A stretch of DNA of 64,000 nucleotides from a bacterium D16-36. GTDB lineage: Bacteria > Bacillota > Clostridia > Lachnospirales > Lachnospiraceae. The translations under genes and the position numbers were made by a program. The stretch covers positions 1-64,000 of the forward strand of contig RAYF01000029.1 in assembly GCA_003611745.1 (NCBI GenBank), written 5' to 3'. Shown piece by piece: positions 52,106-59,635 of the stretch (position 1 is its first letter; the number at the start of each line of letters is the position of its first letter). The notes under the pieces were generated by a model, which was not told where the DNA came from, did not search any database, and saw only the letters and a list, made by a program, of their open reading frames with translations.

Positions 52106-52219
52106 GCTTTATAGGAAGTTGTTCACTGTGTGGTGGTTAAGGAACGCGAAGCGTTCCTGCAACAAGAATTTTCGCAGAAAATTCTTGCTAGGGCACAAGC
52201 GAAGTCTGTGCCCTTTTTT
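52106..52219 (+). repeat. Modular palindrome element after the fla/che operon, with terminator
   Basis: After TTTATAGGAAGTTGTTCAC come three stems: AGGAACGC (52140-52147) / GCGTTCCT (52151-52158); CAAGAATTTTC (52163-52173) / GAAAATTCTTG (52177-52187); and GGGCACA (52191-52197) / TGTGCCC (52207-52213) with TTTTTT at 52214-52219. It is the reverse complement, module for module, of 34630-34746. In this orientation the last module is a good intrinsic terminator, the second in tandem after the operon. Confidence 0.85.
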
Positions 52220-52238
52220 GAAGAAAGCGGAGGGCGGT

Positions 52239-53006
52239 ATGAAATTTAGGCCATGTATTGATATCCATAATGGTTCTGTAAAACAGATTGTGGGAGGGAG
52301 TTTAAGAGATGAGGGAAACCGGGCTGTGGATAATTTTGTCTCACAGTTCGATGCGGCGTTCTATGCAGAAAAGTATAAAGAGGACGGCCTGTCCGGAGGG
52401 CATATCATCCTGCTGAATCCGAAGGGTTCGGAGTATTACCAGAAGGATGTGGAGCAAGCGGGGCGTGCCCTTGCTGCTTATCCGGGTGGGCTGCAGATAG
52501 GCGGCGGGATGGATGTCTCGAATGCTGAATTTTTTTTGGATATGGGGGCTTCCCATATTATTGTGACATCTTATGTCTTTCGGGATGGAATGATAGATAT
52601 GGGGCGTCTGAGGCAGATGTCTGCCCTGATTGGCAAGGAGCATCTGGTTCTTGACCTCAGCTGCCGTTTTGCGGGGGATGATTATTATATTGTGACGAAC
52701 CGCTGGCAGATGGTTACATCTGAGAGGATGAACCAAGATACGCTTAATAGGCTTGCAGAGTATTGCGATGAATTTTTAGTCCATGCTGTGGATGTGGAGG
52801 GAAAGGCGTCCGGCGTGGAGAGGGAAGTGGTGGAGAGGCTTGGCAGGGAGCGTGTCCTGCCGGTTACATATGCAGGCGGCGTGCATTCTTTGGAGGATAT
52901 TGAATGGATTCGGAGCGCAGGGAATGGATTTGTGGATTTTACAGTGGGGAGTGCGCTGGATCTGTTTGGCGGGCCGATTCCTTATAAAAGCCTACTGGTT
53001 TTATAG
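52239..53006 (+). CDS. hisA: Eukaryotic-type HisA, ProFAR isomerase
   Basis: HisA isomerises ProFAR to PRFAR in histidine synthesis. The 255-residue protein starts RPCIDIHNGSVKQIVGG, with the catalytic-type Asp8; this opening and VTYAGGVHSLEDI are typical of the plant/fungal-type HisA found in some bacteria. The (beta/alpha)8 pattern is visible, with GGLQIGGGMD near 87 and LVLDLSCRF near 132. GCGGAGGGCGG precedes the ATG. No other his gene is near, and terminators on its upstream side suggest it stands alone, perhaps acquired separately. Confidence 0.82.
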   Translation: MKFRPCIDIHNGSVKQIVGGSLRDEGNRAVDNFVSQFDAAFYAEKYKEDGLSGGHIILLNPKGSEYYQKDVEQAGRALAAYPGGLQIGGGMDVSNAEFFLDMGASHIIVTSYVFRDGMIDMGRLRQMSALIGKEHLVLDLSCRFAGDDYYIVTNRWQMVTSERMNQDTLNRLAEYCDEFLVHAVDVEGKASGVEREVVERLGRERVLPVTYAGGVHSLEDIEWIRSAGNGFVDFTVGSALDLFGGPIPYKSLLVL

Positions 53007-53031
53007 TTAAGAACTGTTATATATGGCGAGC

Positions 53032-53074
53032 ACAAAATATAGTTTTCGTATTGATGCAGATTACTATATTTTGT
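53032..53074 (+). repeat. Perfect 12-bp inverted repeat after hisA; long AT-rich spacer
   Basis: ACAAAATATAGT (53032-53043) pairs with ACTATATTTTGT (53063-53074) around 19 bases. No T-tract follows, so it may be an operator or RNA-stability hairpin. The whole 53007-53428 spacer is AT-rich and gene-free; it also holds the promoter and leader hairpin of the downstream hydrolase gene. Confidence 0.5.
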
Positions 53075-53326
53075 AGGTGGAGGGAGCATATCCGGCGTTG
53101 CCAATCAATTTGAGGGTGGTTTTTTTAGTATATTCTGGCGAATTTTTACGGGATATTGTAATATTTCTGTAATTATTATACGTGAAATTTAAGGAAATTG
53201 TAAGGATTATACAAATCAATATGGAAACTTGACAAAAAAATAGAGTATTTAGAATGAAAAATATACAGAATGCACAATAGAGTTGCAGTGTGAATTTTAG
53301 TTGTGAAAGAAATATTTCATAATGGG

Positions 53327-53354
53327 TTGAAATTTAATAAAAAAGTGATATAAT
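53327..53354 (+). promoter_or_regulatory. Sigma-A promoter of the SleB/CwlJ-type gene
   Basis: TTGAAA (53327-53332), a 16-bp spacer and consensus TATAAT (53349-53354) lie 75 bp before the start codon. Another TTGACA at about 53231 lacks a good partner. Confidence 0.65.
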
Positions 53355-53395
53355 TATTACATAAATGTTAAGAAATAATTATATCAAATTAATAA

Positions 53396-53415
53396 TTCAG
53401 AGTTTTCACTCTGAA
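53396..53415 (+). promoter_or_regulatory. Leader hairpin next to the ribosome binding site
   Basis: TTCAGAG (53396-53402) pairs with CTCTGAA (53409-53415), ending one base before the ribosome binding site CGGGAGG (53417-53423). An upstream AT-rich pair (ATAATTATT / AATAATTAT) lies at about 53350-53385. Both could tune translation of the hydrolase. Confidence 0.4.
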
Positions 53416-53428
53416 TCGGGAGGTTTTT

Positions 53429-54124
53429 ATGAATTTCAAAAAATTTGCACTGCTAATACTGACCATGGTTGTGATTTCTGGTTTTAATGCTAAGCCGGTA
53501 TCAGCTTCTGCAAACGATAATGTGCCAACAGAGCAGACAGCAGAGACTGCAGGGCCGGTTTCTGAGGTTTCAGAAGAAGATAAAAAGGATTCAGAAGATG
53601 TGGCAGAGGATGGAAACGGGGCTGATTCTGACACAAAGCCGGACAGCAAAGCCACAGCAGCATCCCCTTCGCCAAAGAGCGCTCCAGCGGCACAGAATGC
53701 GGCAAAGCCGGCAGCAAAATCCGCAAAAAAAAGCTATTCTAAAAGTGATCTGAGGCTGATGGCAAGTATTATTAACTGTGAGGCTGGCGCAGAGGGATTT
53801 CAGGGTAAGCTGGCAGTCGGTATTGTTGTTATGAACCGTGTGGCTTCTAAAAACTTTCCGAATACGGTAAAGAAAGTAATCTATGAAAAAGGGCAGTTCT
53901 CACCTGTAAGGAATGGCATGCTCTCTAAGAAATTAAAACAGTATGATGCAGGAAGGACAAAGTCTTCTCAGTGGAAGTCATGTATTTCTGCTGCAAAAAA
54001 GGTGCTGTCCGGCCAGAGGACGATTGTCTATAAGGGGAAAACAAAGAGCTTAAAGGGATATCATTTTTTCAGCGTTGTACTGCCGGGGGCAAGGATTAAG
54101 CTTGGCGGGCATCGGTTTAAGTAA
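53429..54124 (+). CDS. Secreted SleB/CwlJ-type cell wall hydrolase
   Basis: This 231-residue protein has a signal peptide (1-27, ending PVSASA), a Glu/Asp/Ala-rich linker (about 28-100) and a C-terminal Hydrolase_2 domain, SDLRLMASIINCEAGAEGFQGKLAVGIVVMNRVASKNFPNTVKKVIYEKGQFSPVRNG, with the catalytic Glu expected in NCEAGAE. The family includes spore-cortex lytic enzymes SleB and CwlJ, but vegetative relatives exist. The sigma-A-like promoter and the acidic linker favour a vegetative wall-remodelling role here; a germination role is not excluded. Confidence 0.83.
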   Translation: MNFKKFALLILTMVVISGFNAKPVSASANDNVPTEQTAETAGPVSEVSEEDKKDSEDVAEDGNGADSDTKPDSKATAASPSPKSAPAAQNAAKPAAKSAKKSYSKSDLRLMASIINCEAGAEGFQGKLAVGIVVMNRVASKNFPNTVKKVIYEKGQFSPVRNGMLSKKLKQYDAGRTKSSQWKSCISAAKKVLSGQRTIVYKGKTKSLKGYHFFSVVLPGARIKLGGHRFK

Positions 54125-54150
54125 GGAATAGTTTTTAAGTGTAATATTGG

Positions 54151-54180
54151 GTGCATGGTAGAAATATCATGCACTTTTTT
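54151..54180 (+). terminator. Intrinsic terminator of the hydrolase gene
   Basis: GTGCATG (54151-54157) pairs with CATGCAC (54168-54174), followed by TTTTTT (54175-54180). It ends the SleB/CwlJ-type gene. Confidence 0.85.
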
Positions 54181-54186
54181 GAATCT

Positions 54187-54218
54187 AGGGCACAAGCAAG
54201 CGAAGTCTGTGCCCTTTT
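54187..54218 (+). repeat. Single-module palindrome acting as second terminator
   Basis: GGGCACA (54188-54194) and TGTGCCC (54208-54214) with a TTTT tract, loop with GCGAAGTC. This is the third module of the 52106-52219 element standing alone, three bases longer in the loop. It forms a tandem terminator before the TraX-like gene. Confidence 0.7.
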
Positions 54219-54274
54219 GTCCTCTTTCCGTCTGGAGGAAAAAGCGGAGAGGGGAAGAAGGAAGGGAGAAGAGT

Positions 54275-54973
54275 ATGGAATTACGGCGGCCGGTTTTTGG
54301 CAGGACTACTTTGAAAATTATTGCAATACTAACAATGCTTTGCGACCATATCGCTTACATATTTGTGGATGCATGGGAAAATGAGGGGTTATATGTGGGA
54401 ATGCGCATTTTGGGAAGGGTTTCTTTTCCGATTTTTTGTTTTGTGCTGGTGCAGGGATTTCTCAGCACAAGGGATGTTAAAAAATATTTAGCGAGATTAT
54501 TTATATTTGCGTTCCTCTCTGAGATACCATTTGATCTGGCTTTTTTAAGGACCCCGTTTTCATACGATATGCAAAATGTTTTGTTTACTATGCTTATCGG
54601 CCTTCTTGTTCTGATAAAAATGCAGGATTATGAGCAGGAGGGGAATTTGATAAAGAAAGGGCTGGTTCTGCTGGTTGGATGCGCAGCAGCAATTGTTTTG
54701 AACACAGATTATTCTTATTTTGGTGTTATACTGATCTGTGTTTTCTATCTGATGCGGCAGAATAAAAAGCTGCAGATGTTTTGGGCAATGCTGCTGATTT
54801 TTATTTATGGAGGCAGGGAGGTTTACGCTGTCTTTGCCCTGCCGTTCTGTTATTGGTATGACCCGCAGAGAAAGGAAGTGCGGCTGCCAAGATATTTCTT
54901 CTATGCATTTTATCCGCTGCATCTTCTGATACTGTGGGGGATATGGAGAATTGGTATTGTTAACGGTATTTAG
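54275..54973 (+). CDS. TraX-family membrane protein
   Basis: This 232-residue protein has about seven or eight membrane segments and matches the TraX family: the opening LKIIAILTMLCDHIAYIF, then RILGRVSFPIFCFVLVQGFLSTRDVKKYLARLFIFAFLSEIPFDLAF, and the end FFYAFYPLHLLILWGI. F-plasmid TraX acetylates pilin; chromosomal Firmicutes members resemble acyltransferase-3 proteins and have no assigned role. GGGAGAAG precedes the ATG at 54275; the frame is open upstream but passes through repeat sequence. Confidence 0.83.
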   Translation: MELRRPVFGRTTLKIIAILTMLCDHIAYIFVDAWENEGLYVGMRILGRVSFPIFCFVLVQGFLSTRDVKKYLARLFIFAFLSEIPFDLAFLRTPFSYDMQNVLFTMLIGLLVLIKMQDYEQEGNLIKKGLVLLVGCAAAIVLNTDYSYFGVILICVFYLMRQNKKLQMFWAMLLIFIYGGREVYAVFALPFCYWYDPQRKEVRLPRYFFYAFYPLHLLILWGIWRIGIVNGI

Positions 54974-55045
54974 AAGGGGAAATCCGGTGGAAGTAATAGT
55001 AAGTAGTAAAGGGAAACCACAATTAGGATTTTTGGAGGTATTAGG

Positions 55046-55958
55046 ATGAGCATTATAGATACATTTGACTTGCATGGAAAGGAAATAATTAAAGCGAAAA
55101 ATAATATTAGTGTGATAGAAAATTTTCCTAAGATTGTTATTGTTGTTTTTTCTTCCGGATTTCGTAGATTAGCTTTAGACAAATATAATATACAGGAGAT
55201 AGGTTCTCTAAATGCAGGAGGGATTCAACTGACAATTTATCAGTTTGAGTATAAGGGAGTTAAGTTGGGCTTTTTTAATACGATACCTGGAGGAGCCGGT
55301 GCAGCAGCGCTTTTAGAAGAAATCATTGCTTTGGGGGCAGAAAAGATATTGTATTTTGGTTCCTGTGGAGTTTTAGATCAGGAAATTGCGGGAGGGCATT
55401 TATTCTCGCGTACGCAACGAGCCAAACGCAAGCTTGCTTGCACTTGGCGACTGCGCGCGGGTCAAATACCCCACCCTTGGGGCGAAGCTTGCTAAGGAAC
55501 CGAAAGGTTCCTTTAGAGAAACTAAGTCATGCCCCGTTGCTCTGCTGCGGGGTATTTGACTAATTCCAACAGCAGCATATAGAGATGAAGGGGTTAGTTA
55601 TCATTATGCGAAAGCGTCGGATTATTTGGAGATTGAGACGGCAGGAAAATTAAAGCAGATTTTTGATGATATGCATATTCCATATCATATGACTAAAACA
55701 TGGACAACAGATGCATTTTATAGAGAGACTGAGCGAAATATGGAGAAACGCAAAGAGGAGGGATGTGGTGTTGTTGAAATGGAATGTGCATCTGTTATGG
55801 CAGTAGGGCAATTTCGTAAAAAGGAAGTTTACCAATTCCTGTATGCTGCGGACTGCTTAGACGGCAAGGATTGGGAGAAGCGTATTTTAGGGAATATGCC
55901 GGAAACGTTAAGAGAGAGAATCTTTCTGGTGGCAATGGAAACAGCAATTAGATTATAG
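55046..55958 (+). pseudogene. Nucleoside phosphorylase broken by a repeat insertion
   Basis: The two halves belong to one PNP/uridine phosphorylase-family enzyme. The first (55046-55402) has GGAGAAALLEEIIALGAEKILYFGSCGVL and ends GGHL. The second resumes at 55563 with IPTAAYRDEGVSYHYA and ends with the family block VEMECASVMAVGQFRKKEVYQFLYAADCLD. Between them lies a repeat (55403-55560) that adds stop codons and shifts the frame by one base. Removing it with one TA restores the frame exactly. ATTAGG precedes the ATG. I call it inactivated, with intact flanks suggesting a recent event. Confidence 0.9.
55403..55560 (+). mobile_element. TTCTCGCG repeat, long copy, inserted in the phosphorylase gene
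   Basis: The first 70 bases and the last 30 match 9496-9590. About 63 extra bases sit inside the loop of the GTCAAATACCCC/GGGGTATTTGAC stem; these hold a GGAACC/GGTTCC palindrome. The insertion point reads CATTTA, then the repeat, then TAATTCC, so TA is present on both sides. This fits a 2-bp target duplication. No transposase is encoded. Confidence 0.82.
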
Positions 55959-56040
55959 AAATATGACGGTTAAATGTAGATGGATATAGCAGTTAATATT
56001 TTTGATTAATAGTCAATCAGAATTAGGAGGGATGCCGGCA

Positions 56041-56403
56041 ATGAAATTAAAAAACATTTTGATAGTTGTGAAAGATATTGAAAAATCAAAACAATTTTAT
56101 CACGACTTGTTTGGGCTTGATATGCTACTTGACAATAATGGCAACATGATTTTAACGGAAGGCCTTGTACTTCAAGATGAAAAAATTTGGAGAAAGTTTT
56201 TGGGAAAAGATATTATTCCAAAAAGCAATTCTTGTGAACTGTATTTTGAAGAACAAGATATAGAAGCGTTTATCGAAAAATTGGAAAAAATATATCCTTC
56301 CGTTCAATATGTCAATCGGCTTATGACGCATAGCTGGGGGCAAAAGGTAGTACGATTTTATGATTTTGATGGCAATTTGATTGAGGTAGGGACACCTATG
56401 TAA
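56041..56403 (+). CDS. VOC (glyoxalase/bleomycin-resistance) superfamily protein
   Basis: This 120-residue protein has the VOC fold: LKNILIVVKDIEKSKQFYHDLFGLD at the start, an acidic NGNMILTEGLVLQ segment, and VVRFYDFDGNLIEVGTP at the end with the usual Glu metal ligand. The first metal-ligand His of many lyases is not evident, so the reaction cannot be predicted. ATG 56041 lies 10 bp after AGGAGG (56025-56030); an ATG at 56032 is too close to that site. Confidence 0.8.
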   Translation: MKLKNILIVVKDIEKSKQFYHDLFGLDMLLDNNGNMILTEGLVLQDEKIWRKFLGKDIIPKSNSCELYFEEQDIEAFIEKLEKIYPSVQYVNRLMTHSWGQKVVRFYDFDGNLIEVGTPM

Positions 56404-56615
56404 TGTGCTGGCTTTAAGCTTGCAGGACAAAAAAAGCCGAGAGTGGCTTTCCCTTATGCGTTTGGCGGCTTGTCTGCGTGTTTATGCTTCAAACAGGTGG
56501 GTAGGTTGTTAGTCCACTGGGATATCATAATTAGAAGATCGGGTCTACCAACTAGGTTCCTTTTGTTGTATAATGAATTTGGTGTGTGGTATTGCACCAG
56601 AAGGGATGTGAGAAG

Positions 56616-57170
56616 ATGGGATTGGCGGAATTTGAGAGAAAAAAAGATGAAAAAATTAATGGTGTAATTTATGATATGTCTCCATCACCAAATTTTAAGC
56701 ATGGGATTATAAATAACAATATAAACAGAATCATAGGAAATAATTTGAAAAACAGCCTATGTCTTGTATTTATGGAGAATTTGGACTTTAAGTACCAGCC
56801 GGATGTTAATGATGATTATTTGTGCCCGGATATCATGGTTGTATGCGACCGAAAATATTTAAAGGGCGGGGCTTACTATGGGGTTCCTAAATTTGTTGCT
56901 GAAACATTAAGCCATTCTACGGCGAAACGAGATAAAACAGAGAAAAAAGACATTTATGAAAAAGCCGGTGTGGAAGAATACTGGATTGTTTCTCCGCAGG
57001 GTTCTGTTGAAATTTATTACTTGGAAGATGGGCGGTATGTCTTGGAACAGAACTATATGTTACAGAATGATAAAGAGGATGAAGACTATAACGCAGATCA
57101 GGTTATTGTTTTAAATTCATTTCCTTTCATAAAAATGACATTGGGTGAAATATTTGAGGGGCTGGAATGA
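56616..57170 (+). CDS. Uma2-family (DUF820) nuclease-fold protein
   Basis: This 184-residue protein has the PD-(D/E)XK-like Uma2 fold: CPDIMVVCD (Asp72), FVAETLSHST (Glu96) and a Lys pair at 110-111 before DIYEKAGVEEYWIVSP. These are the expected catalytic residues, all present. Biological roles in the family are largely unknown. The start is preceded by GGGATGTGAGAAG. The frame is open from 56586. It stands alone, so a toxin or defence role is not supported by context. Confidence 0.78.
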   Translation: MGLAEFERKKDEKINGVIYDMSPSPNFKHGIINNNINRIIGNNLKNSLCLVFMENLDFKYQPDVNDDYLCPDIMVVCDRKYLKGGAYYGVPKFVAETLSHSTAKRDKTEKKDIYEKAGVEEYWIVSPQGSVEIYYLEDGRYVLEQNYMLQNDKEDEDYNADQVIVLNSFPFIKMTLGEIFEGLE

Positions 57171-57204
57171 TAACAGCTAATGGATATCATGTACGTAAAT
57201 GTGC

Positions 57205-57281
57205 CAGATAACAGTCAACTGTAAATAGCAGCAGGTTAATGCGGAGTAACGAACATAAATAATAGAAATTGATTTCCGTGG
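57205..57281 (+). repeat. Decayed right end of the MITE-like element
   Basis: The tail ACTGTAAATAG, then GTTAATGCGGAGTAACGAAC and AAATTGATTTCCGTG, follows the last 100 bases of the 0.68-kb elements with gaps. The left part is lost. A weak promoter-like TTGCTT...TAAAAT lies about 20-45 bp beyond, before carbamate kinase. The 57171-57497 spacer otherwise holds only a palindrome element. Confidence 0.5.
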
Positions 57282-57349
57282 ATTATGGGTTATTTTGTTT
57301 GCTTTTCTGTTTCCGTCATGTTAAAATAATTAGTATCTTTTTTATATTT

Positions 57350-57410
57350 TAGGAAAGTTCTCGGTGTGTGGTGGTGCACCTAGGGCACAAGCGAAGTCTG
57401 TGCCCTTTTT
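57350..57410 (+). repeat. Short modular palindrome with terminator
   Basis: TTTTAGGAAAGTTCTCGGTGTGTGGTGG followed directly by the third module, GGGCACA (57383-57389) / TGTGCCC (57399-57405), and TTTTT. The two middle modules of the 52.1-kb copy are missing. It probably terminates transcription of the Uma2 gene. Confidence 0.72.
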
Positions 57411-57497
57411 ATAGAACTCTAAGTTTTTTACATGGCAGGGGCTGTTTGTGCCAGCCGTCTGGCATGTTTGGGAATATATGATATGGAGGATACCGTT

Positions 57498-58433
57498 ATG
57501 AATAACAGAAGAGTAGTTGTCGCGCTGGGGCACAGCGCATTGGGCAAGACATTTCCGGAGCAGAAGGAATCTGTTAAGAATGCATCATCTGCAATTGTTG
57601 ATTTAATTGAGGCGAAATATCAGGTTGTGATTACCCACAGCAACGGGCCGCAGATTGGCATGATCCACGCTGCCATGACGGAATACAGCCGTCTGGAGCC
57701 AAGCAATACCGTTGCGCCGATGTCCATCTGCAGCGCCATGAGCCAGGGGTATATTGGATACGACCTGCAGAATGAGATCCGCACAGAGCTTTTAAACCGC
57801 GGAATTTATAAACCGGTTTCTACATTGATCACACAGGTACGTGTTGACCCTTTTGACGCTGCCTTTACGCATCCCCACAAGATGATTGGGCGTTATATGA
57901 CGGAGGAGGAGGCAAAGGCCGAGGAAAAAAAGGGGAACCATGTTGCTTTTGTTGAGGGAAAGGGATACCAGCGTGTTATCGCTGCCCCGCGCCCAATGGA
58001 GATTTATGAGTTGGATGCTATCAAGGCATTGATGGATGCTGACCAGATTGTAATTGCAGCAGGCGGCGGCGGGATTCCTGTATTGCAGCAGGGAACACGC
58101 CTGAAGGGAGCCAGCGCCGTTATTGAAAAAGATATTACCAGTGCCCGCCTTGCTGAGGAGCTGGATGCTGGGATTCTGCTGCTTTTGACAGGAGTGGAAA
58201 AGGTTTCGCTTAATTTTGGAAAACCGAATGAGACGCAGTTAGATTCCATGACTGTGGAGGAGGCAACGAAATATATTGGAGAAAACCAGTTCTCTACCGG
58301 GGCGATGCTGCCAAAGGTAGAAGCGGCAGTATCATTCGCCTCTTCTGCAAAGGACAGGAAAGCAATTATTACGGGCATTGATACCGCGCTCGCCGGCTTG
58401 ACAGGAAAAACCGGGACTGTCATCCGGTGTTAA
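57498..58433 (+). CDS. arcC: Carbamate kinase
   Basis: Carbamate kinase makes ATP from carbamoyl phosphate in arginine or purine-derivative fermentation. The 311-residue protein has RRVVVALGHSALG at the start, THSNGPQIGMI near 50, VIAAGGGGIPVL near 192, GASAVIEKDITSARLAEEL near 208 and LLLTGVEKVSLNFG near 234. The family usually reads GGNA(L/I) where this protein has GHSA at residues 11-14, a substitution in the phosphate-binding loop. ATG 57498 follows GGAGG. No arcA or arcB is nearby. Confidence 0.9.
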   Translation: MNNRRVVVALGHSALGKTFPEQKESVKNASSAIVDLIEAKYQVVITHSNGPQIGMIHAAMTEYSRLEPSNTVAPMSICSAMSQGYIGYDLQNEIRTELLNRGIYKPVSTLITQVRVDPFDAAFTHPHKMIGRYMTEEEAKAEEKKGNHVAFVEGKGYQRVIAAPRPMEIYELDAIKALMDADQIVIAAGGGGIPVLQQGTRLKGASAVIEKDITSARLAEELDAGILLLLTGVEKVSLNFGKPNETQLDSMTVEEATKYIGENQFSTGAMLPKVEAAVSFASSAKDRKAIITGIDTALAGLTGKTGTVIRC

Positions 58434-58449
58434 GTGGGGGACGCGGCAA

Positions 58450-59129
58450 CACGGAAATCAATTTTCAGTATATATTCATTACTGCCCTATTAATTTGGCG
58501 CCATTTACAGACGATTGTTTTCTAAACGATAACTCCCTGTTATCTATCAACTTTTCAATGTGCCTGCGTCTGGCTGTGTTTCTGTTTTTGCCCTCACAGA
58601 GTATGGTACGCTTAAAAAGAAGGGCAAGATATGCCGCCAGACAACAACGGCTTTCCAGAGGAACTCTATCTTGCAGGGCTTTGATGGATATGCGCCTTGC
58701 AGCACTGTCTGAGCAGCATGCGCGGTTTCAGGTTTTCCTAGGAGGCACGCTTCCGCTACCTCTCATAACGCAACGGTACATAGCAGAACAAAATACGTTC
58801 TGCAAGTACCGGCGATTCGAGAGTGCCTCTGCGGAAAGCCATGAAATCCGCCGCATGGTGTGAGTTTGCGGAAAGGCGCATAAATCAACCATCAAAGCCG
58901 CAAGACAGATAGTTCCTCGGAAAGGCGAAATGTTGCAAGGCATATCCTGCTCTTCCTTTTAGGCGTTTTGCTTGTCTGTAAAGCAAAAGACAGAAACATA
59001 ACCGGATGCAGGCACAAACAAAAAATAACGGATAACAGGGAGTTATCGTTAAATTAAACATCGGCTGTAAATGGTGACATATTGACTTGGGGAAGTAATG
59101 AATATATATACTGAAAATTGATTTCCGTG
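58450..59129 (+). mobile_element. MITE-like quasi-palindromic element, copy 2, with 9-bp target duplication
   Basis: This 680-bp element starts CACGGAAATCAATTTTCAG and ends CTGAAAATTGATTTCCGTG. The perfect 9-bp direct repeat ACGCGGCAA flanks it at 58441-58449 and 59130-59138. It is the reverse complement of copy 1 (181-857) with scattered differences. Before insertion, arcC and the rplU promoter were only about 22 bp apart. No transposase is present. The finding of a different 9-bp duplication at each copy shows two separate insertions rather than one duplicated region. Confidence 0.88.
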
Positions 59130-59145
59130 ACGCGGCAAAAAATAT

Positions 59146-59174
59146 TTGACAAGCTACCCTCCAAGTGATATGAT
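59146..59174 (+). promoter_or_regulatory. Sigma-A promoter of rplU-prp-rpmA
   Basis: Consensus TTGACA (59146-59151), a 17-bp spacer and TATGAT (59169-59174). It lies 17 bp beyond the end of the mobile element and 104 bp before rplU. Confidence 0.85.
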
Positions 59175-59180
59175 ACTTAG

Positions 59181-59277
59181 GTGTGCCGCTTAGTGAGGCA
59201 AATTGAAGTCTGTAAGGAATATGAAGATTCTAAGCCAGACGCCGTAACTAGCGAGTAATGATAAGGAGGTAGAGACT
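59181..59277 (+). ncRNA. Probable L21 ribosomal-protein leader
   Basis: The approximately 97-base untranslated leader before rplU contains several short pairing segments, for example CCGCTTAGTGAGG near 59186 and a G/C-paired segment around AAGCCAGACGCC near 59231. L21 leaders that regulate rplU operons are known in low-GC Gram-positive bacteria. I infer the same here from position, length and structure potential, not from a covariance match. Confidence 0.55.
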
Positions 59278-59583
59278 ATGTACGCAATTATTGCAACAGG
59301 TGGAAAGCAGTACAAAGTAGCCGAAGGTGATATCATTAACGTAGAAAAACTTGCAGCAGATGCAGGCGAGACAGTTACTTTTGATCAGGTTGTTGCTGTA
59401 AATGATGGTGCGATGAAGGCTGGCCCTGATGTGGCAAATGCTACTGTTACAGCTTCTGTCGTAAAAGAAGGCCGTGCAAAAAAGGTTATCGTTTACAGAT
59501 ATAAGAGAAAAACCGGATATCATAAGAAGAATGGCCACAGGCAGTCTTATACGCAGGTAAAGATCGAAAAGATCAATGCGTAA
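59278..59583 (+). CDS. rplU: Ribosomal protein L21
   Basis: This 101-residue large-subunit protein begins [25 protein letters not shown] and ends with the RNA-binding [24 protein letters not shown]. Both are near-invariant in the family and the length is normal. AAGGAGGTAGAG precedes the ATG. It is the first gene of the rplU-prp-rpmA-obgE group found across Firmicutes. Confidence 0.97.
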   Translation: MYAIIATGGKQYKVAEGDIINVEKLAADAGETVTFDQVVAVNDGAMKAGPDVANATVTASVVKEGRAKKVIVYRYKRKTGYHKKNGHRQSYTQVKIEKINA

Positions 59584-59635
59584 TTCTGTGCGGCAGCTTT
59601 TTTGATTCCGTCAGCAATCGCAAAAGGGTGGCAGT

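Noticed and set aside
56428-56450. AAAGCC/GGCTTT hairpin after the VOC gene as terminator
   Set aside because: The 6-bp stem has only three T after it, too weak to call.
56560-56585. TATAAT at about 56570 as promoter of the Uma2 gene
   Set aside because: The -10 is good, but there is no -35-like hexamer at 16-18 bp; kept out of the feature list.
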